Origin: Rhyzopertha dominica
Lineage: Eukaryota; Arthropoda; Insecta; Coleoptera; Bostrichidae
NCBI GenBank assembly: GCA_025024175.1
Contig: QCXZ01000041.1
Location: 52,323,786 to 52,387,785 of the forward strand
DNA: 64,000 bases
Reading direction: 5' to 3'
Part shown: positions 59,033 to 64,000 of the stretch, piece after piece
Layout: the number at the start of each line of letters is the position of its first letter
Numbering within the stretch: the stretch's first letter is position 1
The notes under the pieces: generated by a model
Databases searched by the model: none
Told to the model about the DNA's origin: nothing
What the model saw: the letters and a program-made list of their open reading frames with translations, nothing else
Program-made: the position numbers and the translations under genes

Positions 59033-59239
59033 ATGAATCAATCAGGTGAAATTAAAGACGAAATTTTGGAATTAATATCAGAAGCAGAGTCAAGTTTGCT
59101 ACCTACAAAGTCTAAAGCAAAGTACGAGGAAGTTTACCAACAGTTTCGTCTCTGGAGAATGAAAAAAATGTGCAAGGAACAAATGAAAACACATTGCACA
59201 TCTTCTGGTATTGTGTTTAGTACACAACATTCATCCTAA
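59033..59239 (+). pseudogene. N-terminal fragment resembling Crypton-like recombinase proteins
   Basis: An open frame MNQSGEIKDEILELISEAES, SLLPTKSKAKYEEVYQQFRL, WRMKKM has the LP-KSK-KYE--Y--F--W pattern that precedes the tyrosine recombinase domain in Crypton-like insect proteins. No recombinase domain follows; the frame ends after another 25 unrelated residues. Identification is from pattern memory only. Confidence 0.4.
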
Positions 59240-59423
59240 TAGATGGATGAAAAAAGTGTTGCTAACACATATCTTGTGTTAAAAAATATTGCCCATTTTT
59301 TATCAAATACACGAAGAAAAACACTTTACTAGAGAATCCACTTCCTAAAAATGCCCTCCTACCACAATAAGCAACCAGAAAAATACCCTACTTTAAGTAT
59401 TTCAAGTTGATCAAATACTATCA

Positions 59424-59657
59424 GTAGAGGACACGACCTATTAAGATTACCACCCTGATTTAAATCTGATTGGAAGTCTATGGGCTGCCATGAAAATCTA
59501 TTTAGGAAGCAAAAATGCATCGCTTAATTCAAGCGAAACAACAAAATTAGTTGACACGTTCTTTGAACAATTTACCACAGAAGAATGCAAGTCAGTTGTG
59601 ACGCATGGCTCTAAAACAATTACTTCGTCGAAGAAATTTAAGAATGTCATGAATTAA
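59424..59657 (+). pseudogene. Tc1-like transposase C-terminus, catalytic Glu lost
   Basis: The plus strand reads YHPDLNLIGSLWAAMKIYLG, SKNASLNSSETTKLVDTFFE, QFTTEECKSVVTH to a stop. The YHPDLNPIE-hW block of Tc1/mariner DDE transposases is clear, but the catalytic Glu position is Gly (LIG for PIE). An in-frame stop precedes the block. Confidence 0.65.
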
Positions 59658-60959
59658 AACGAAAAATGTTCCCAAATGAACTTCTAAAGGAAGTTTTTTA
59701 AATGTACATTTCTACACGCCGGTGTTTGTTGTAAATTCTTCCAAGAAAAAACTATGTTGCGAAGCCTGTAGCTCTATCAACTTCAGTCCTTCGCAAATGG
59801 GGGATTTTCAAATGCAATGCACTTGGCGATAAAATTTAAAAAAAATAGCTATATTTTCCCTACAAACACCCTCAATGCTCTTCTATTGGCTTTCCCCAGA
59901 GGCCTAAAGCCGTTCCGGTATTTATTGTTCGTGCGAATACTTGGACCACCAAAGCATGTTTACCGAACATTTTTATGAATGAAGCCCTACGCAGAAGGAT
60001 TAGCCCTCGTGCCCCTATTGTGATTTTATAGGGGGCACTTCTCGGTATTCCGGCTTTCTAAAAGCGTTTTATCCCGTTACGTGTCGCGGTGCAAACATGC
60101 GTTTATCAGTCATAATGCATTATTGCAGGCGCCTGGTGCAATGAGTAACATTGCTAGACATAAAAAATTGTTGACGACGTGGAGGTAATAGTTTTATGGT
60201 TGAATAACAAGCGAATTACTTGCTCGTTGCTTAGATACATGAGTCAGGGGGCTATATGCTACAGCAATGATGCTTTCATAAATACGCTACTTATATGAGT
60301 CAAATCAAATATTTTTTTACATACATTTCAGATTCAAGATTCAAAGCTCAGCTGCAACTAACGGTTACAAATGTCTTGTTTTGTTTGTTTTTCTACCCTT
60401 CAAGCGCGACAGTAATTCTTCATTGTAACTTTTTGCTCATAATCGATTTACATCAACAATTGGGGCACNCACAGTGGTAATAATGGCCCCCACATTGCCC
60501 AATAATCTTGTCGAAAAAAGCCCCATTCCATGTCCAGTAAAATGAGCTAAATGAAGCCATTTTGAAAAGAGATTGAAGTGTTTTCTACAGCACCTGCTAA
60601 AAAAGTTCTTACAAGATTGTGAAACTTCTTAAAACGTTTGTTTTCATATCCGGAATAAGTAGGTACAAGTAATCATCAAGTCCATCTTAAAGAAAATTTT
60701 ATAACATATCTAAATATGTGTTGTTATTATGTCGTTATTAAAAAAGCATTGGCCTACTATTTGCTATAACCAACAGCGTACCATACCTCAGAAGTCAACA
60801 TCAATTTTCATGTTTTTGGGGTATTATAAAACAGTGCTGTCACAAGCAAAGTCGGAGGTAAACTGTACATTTTTAGACTTTTTTAAAATCCACAAACGGA
60901 TTGGGGCGAAATAATAGTTGTAGCTATAGTTGCAGAATTATAGAATTATGCTCTCAAGC
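59658..60959. other. Gene-free stretch with GC-richer island
   Basis: No supported gene. The GC-richer block at about 59890-60180 lacks ORFs of note. Confidence 0.4.
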
Positions 60960-60969
60960 ATCAGGTTCA

Positions 60970-61290
60970 TCAAACACCATGCTGACAGACATCGAATAAT
61001 TAATTAACAATGATGATTCCGTGTTGGACTTGAACTATCAAGACTCAGATCATTTTTTGACTGAGGAGAAGGACAAAGAAGATGATGCTGAAGAAGAGAT
61101 TTCTGGAGGGCGAAAACGCAAAAGAAACTTAAACAAATGGAAAAGCATGCTGCAGGAAAGGAGTACATTTCTAAGAGAAAGAAGATTGTGAAAGCCCGAC
61201 AGCTAGGTTTGTAAAGAGTCATGTAAACTAAATTGTTTTCAAAAAATTCAAGAAGACAGAAGGGACAAAGACAGATCACTAATCATTATT
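60970..61290 (+). pseudogene. Degenerate N-terminal fragment of an insect Cys-rich, KWK-type protein
   Basis: Frames join as SVLDLNYQDSDHFLTEEKDK, EDDAEEEISGGRKRKRNLNK with WK, then (shifted) AAGKEYISKRKKIVKARQLG, then VCKESCKLNCFQKIQEDRRD. The layout is an acidic leader, KR-RN--KWK, GKEY-S--K-h-A+-h and a Cys-x3-Cys-x3-Cys start. It is one I associate with a widespread family of uncharacterised, probably transposon-derived insect proteins. Two frame shifts within 60 codons and no continuation make it a fossil. Confidence 0.5.
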
Positions 61291-62196
61291 CAAATACTAT
61301 TAAAGTATGCAAATATGTATGTATGCAATGAAATGTGTAAAGATGTAAAAAATTTTCTTAGCAGTAGGCCAAGATAACTATAAATTTTAAACGCAGATTT
61401 GGTGCAAGAATATTTCTTTCATGATCTCGCTCGTTTTTGCAATAAAAGGCACTGTCCCTCAAGCCTTGGCGCATCGCATGAGCCGTCTCCGTCACGCCCT
61501 CTGGTCTCGGAAGGCCGAATAAATTTTCCCCATTTTGACCGCAACCGCACTCTGTCAATGACCCGTGGGACATTTAATGAATTTAAAGGGACGCGATAAG
61601 CCTTTTAAGCGCAAATAAAGATAATCGAGACCTTTAAATCAAACAATGCGCACCTTCATGCGATGTTTGGAAACAAATAAACCCGTTACAGCATTACTTA
61701 ATATTGTGATATTGATAAGGAGTATCGTTTACACTCTGCGTTCCAGCCAATACCAACATGGGACTTTTAATTTTTCGTAATCGGCGCAGATTAGGGCTTT
61801 ATTTATAATGCTCTCTAGTCGGTGGGCGATAACGACGATTGGAACCGTTTATGACGTGGGCAGACAGACGAACTTCTTGTCACGGTTCATGTGTCCTAAT
61901 TACTGGGAGTATAGTGAATGGGGTCCATCGTTTAAGGGTTTTGTGAGATACCGGGATTTATAGCCTTAAAAAAAATGATGGACGTTCGGGGAAGGAGCTT
62001 TTTTAAACTGAATGAGATTCGATATCAAATATGCTCTCTATCTTGCTGCTGTTGATTAATTGCTATGGAAATAGTTAACACGAGCTGAAACTAGTCTTTC
62101 TTCTTTCAAGTCTGAAAATAAAAGAGACTGAGATATACTGCACAAAAAGTTTTGTGCAAGTCTCTTACTTTAAATAAAAAGATTTTTGTTTTCTGC
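61291..62196. other. Gene-free stretch with GC-richer island
   Basis: No supported gene. The block at about 61400-61960 is GC-rich with candidate transcription-factor words (AACCGCA, TTTAAATCAAACAATG, GATAATCG). Confidence 0.35.
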
Positions 62197-62445
62197 CTAT
62201 CTGACAAACCAAAATATAATACAATTATAAATCTTTGATAGAGGATAACCCACTTTTGCTTCTGGTGGCAAATTCAATTGGTCTTGGTCACAGCAATTTC
62301 TTTGTGGTCGAAATCCAGCTTGTCCAGGGGATAGAACATTTTTAACTATAGGAGAAATGCGCCGATAAATCATTAACTCCAAAATCTTGTAGCAAACACT
62401 CAACAAAGAAATGGATCGGTAACTGGAGGCTGGATGTGTTTTCAA
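62197..62445 (-). pseudogene. Non-LTR RT fragment
   Basis: The minus strand is open through ASSYRSISLLSVCYKILELM, IYRRISPIVKNVLSPGQAGF, RPQRNCCDQ, then composition changes. These are the SYRPISLLS--YKhLE-hh--Rh and QAGFR--R block of LINE RTs, ahead of the catalytic box, which is absent. Confidence 0.75.
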
Positions 62446-63378
62446 TTACTCTTCCTCATTTTTATGGAAAAGTCAGAAGATTTAAAAATGATATGTTTAA
62501 TAATAAGTGGATTGGAAGGGGAGGTACGGTTTCCTGGCTATCAAAGTTACCTGACCTAACTGTTCTTGACTTTTTCTTTGGGAGTGGATGAAAAGTAGTG
62601 AATTGACTCGTAAAATTATGGAATCAGCTACCCCACTACGAAATGACCACAATACGACTCACATAGCAACGTTTTCAGTATCAAATAGAGCGAGAAAGTG
62701 TACACACGCCGAGGGAGGATATTTTGAACAGTTGTCACAATTAACTTATGTGTGTGTATCATCAATAAAATAATTAAATAATTAACTAATAAATTTTGAC
62801 ATTTTCTTCAGTTATTTTGATTTTAAATAATGCAAATAAATGTTAATTCTGCTGCTTTTCTTGGGAAAATCCAGCTTGAATTTTTTACTTTAAACAGCTT
62901 AATAGCAATTTTAAAACCGCAATTTTCTGACTACCGCGTCCCGCCGAAAAATATGACCAGCCATTTCCATGCAAGGCAGCAGCGCCAGAAATTCCGAATC
63001 CGTGTTTGTTTATTTATACTTGATCTTCTGTATCTCGTTTGGCAGGCTCACCGGCTCCTTATCTAGCTGTTTGAGGCCGCCCCGAAGGTTCCCAGGGGTT
63101 GATTCCTAGAACCGAGGCAATACAAAGAGACGGTGACATAAATATATGTTGTGCTCATCCACAGGACGCCGGCTTGGCGAACCGGCCATGTGGAAGGAAG
63201 AGATCTACTTGGGTCTACTTTCAACAAAATCGTCCTCTGGAATTTCGATAAATTTTTTGCATCAACTTGGAATCTCAAGGAACACTTTTATTTCAGTTTA
63301 AGCCCCATCTATTCAACTTTTTTATGCTAGAGATCGGGGGTGATGCATGGACATTTTCATTTTAATACCTACTCATAC
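62446..63378. other. Gene-free stretch with GC-richer island
   Basis: No supported gene. The block at about 62930-63240 is GC-richer with overlapping ORFs on both strands. Confidence 0.4.
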
Positions 63379-64000
63379 AGGATGTTTCACAAATGATAAT
63401 GACCTTGACGAAATTACAAATGCAACCCAAAATACATTTGCAGAGGTAACATTGATAATTGTTCATCGTTTTAAAAAATATAAAACATAGAGAGCTGTAT
63501 AAATTCGTAAATTTTGACATAAACTTCAATCATTTGCTTTCAGTAAAGTCGGTATTGTAAAACAAATTTTATTTTAAAAAAATGTTTATTCAATAACATT
63601 AATGTAATAAATGCTCCGAATGTCACCCTCCGCTGTTTTCACAAGCTTGAATTCGTGCCCAAAACGACCTTTTAACATGCATTAACATTTCTGGAGTGAT
63701 GGATCTACATGCATCACGTATTTTATTTTCTAAATGTTCTACACTTTCAATTGGTGTTTGGTATACTTGCTCTTTTACCATTCCCCACAGAGAAAAATCC
63801 AAAGGAGTAAGGTCTGGGCTTCTCGGTGGGCAGGGATTAATTGTACCTCTTCCTATCCATCGGTTGGGCAAAACCAAATCAAGATGATTTCGCACTATTC
63901 TATGATAATGCGCAGGTGCCGCATCTTGTTTGAACCATAGATCTTGTCTTACTTGTAAATTTACATTTTGGAGAAGCACCGGTAAAATGTTTCTTAAAAA
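63379..64000 (-). mobile_element. Mariner-type transposon, 3' part, runs off the window
   Basis: A terminus CAGGATGTTTCACAAATGAT preceded by TA marks one end. The minus strand from 64000 to 63626 is an open transposase C-terminal region: LQVRQDLWFKQDAAPAHYHR (second Asp), NRWIGRGTINPCPPRSPDLT (third Asp), PLDFSLWGMVKEQVYQTPIE and HVKRSFWARIQACENSGG. A TGA stops it eight codons before the usual HxEHLL end, which follows in frame. The remainder lies beyond base 64000. Confidence 0.82.

Noticed and set aside
1..64000. tRNA or rRNA genes
   Set aside because: No cloverleaf with A and B boxes, and no rRNA-like conserved stretch, was recognised by eye.

Overview
The window is insect nuclear DNA, most likely from a beetle. 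The evidence is split genes with GT-AG introns, a cluster of insect-type gustatory receptor (Gr) genes, one conserved splicing-factor gene, and many decayed insect-type transposons. Assignment to beetles is inference, based on the Gr cluster and the transposon mix. Scattered single N bases suggest a draft assembly. Nothing bacterial or organellar was seen.

The gene-bearing part is the first 14 kb. At 0.4-0.9 kb lies the 3'-terminal exon of an unrecognised plus-strand gene, with a poly(A) signal at 1.18 kb. From 2.7 to 11.8 kb there are five minus-strand Gr loci. Four are complete 4- or 5-exon genes predicting 371-387 residues, and one is a tandem copy that has lost its 5' half. All share the same 3' architecture: a large first or second exon, then small exons of about 69, 90 and 69-117 nt, with phase-0 junctions. 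At 12.95-14.07 kb is a complete three-exon YJU2 (CCDC94) gene, also on the minus strand. The Gr genes would act in chemosensory membranes and YJU2 in the spliceosome; their adjacency implies no joint function.

From 14 to 64 kb the window is gene-poor. It holds at least ten non-LTR reverse transcriptase remnants, including a nearly full RT/C-terminal copy at 28.6-30.5 kb with an (ATT)n tail and a copy at 39.7-41.1 kb with a (TCAA)n tail and target-site duplication. It also holds three Penelope-like (PLE) RT fragments and about eight Tc1/mariner-superfamily copies. Two of those copies (18.56-20.83 and 52.92-54.87 kb) keep very long terminal inverted repeats. A 272-bp satellite array lies at 56.83-57.97 kb, and a diverged dispersed repeat pair at 46.1 and 55.7 kb. 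A plausible but unidentified coding exon lies at 23.2-23.4 kb. Between transposons are stretches of visibly higher GC and complexity without good ORFs, which may be conserved regulatory DNA.

The most unusual single object is a 189-bp insertion at 33443-33631. It is flanked by an exact 14-bp direct repeat and built of two 64-nt inverted arms. Its centre carries a hammerhead-ribozyme-like core, suggesting a terminal piece of a Penelope-like element. All identifications were made by eye from motifs, exon joins and repeat alignment; no database search was run.
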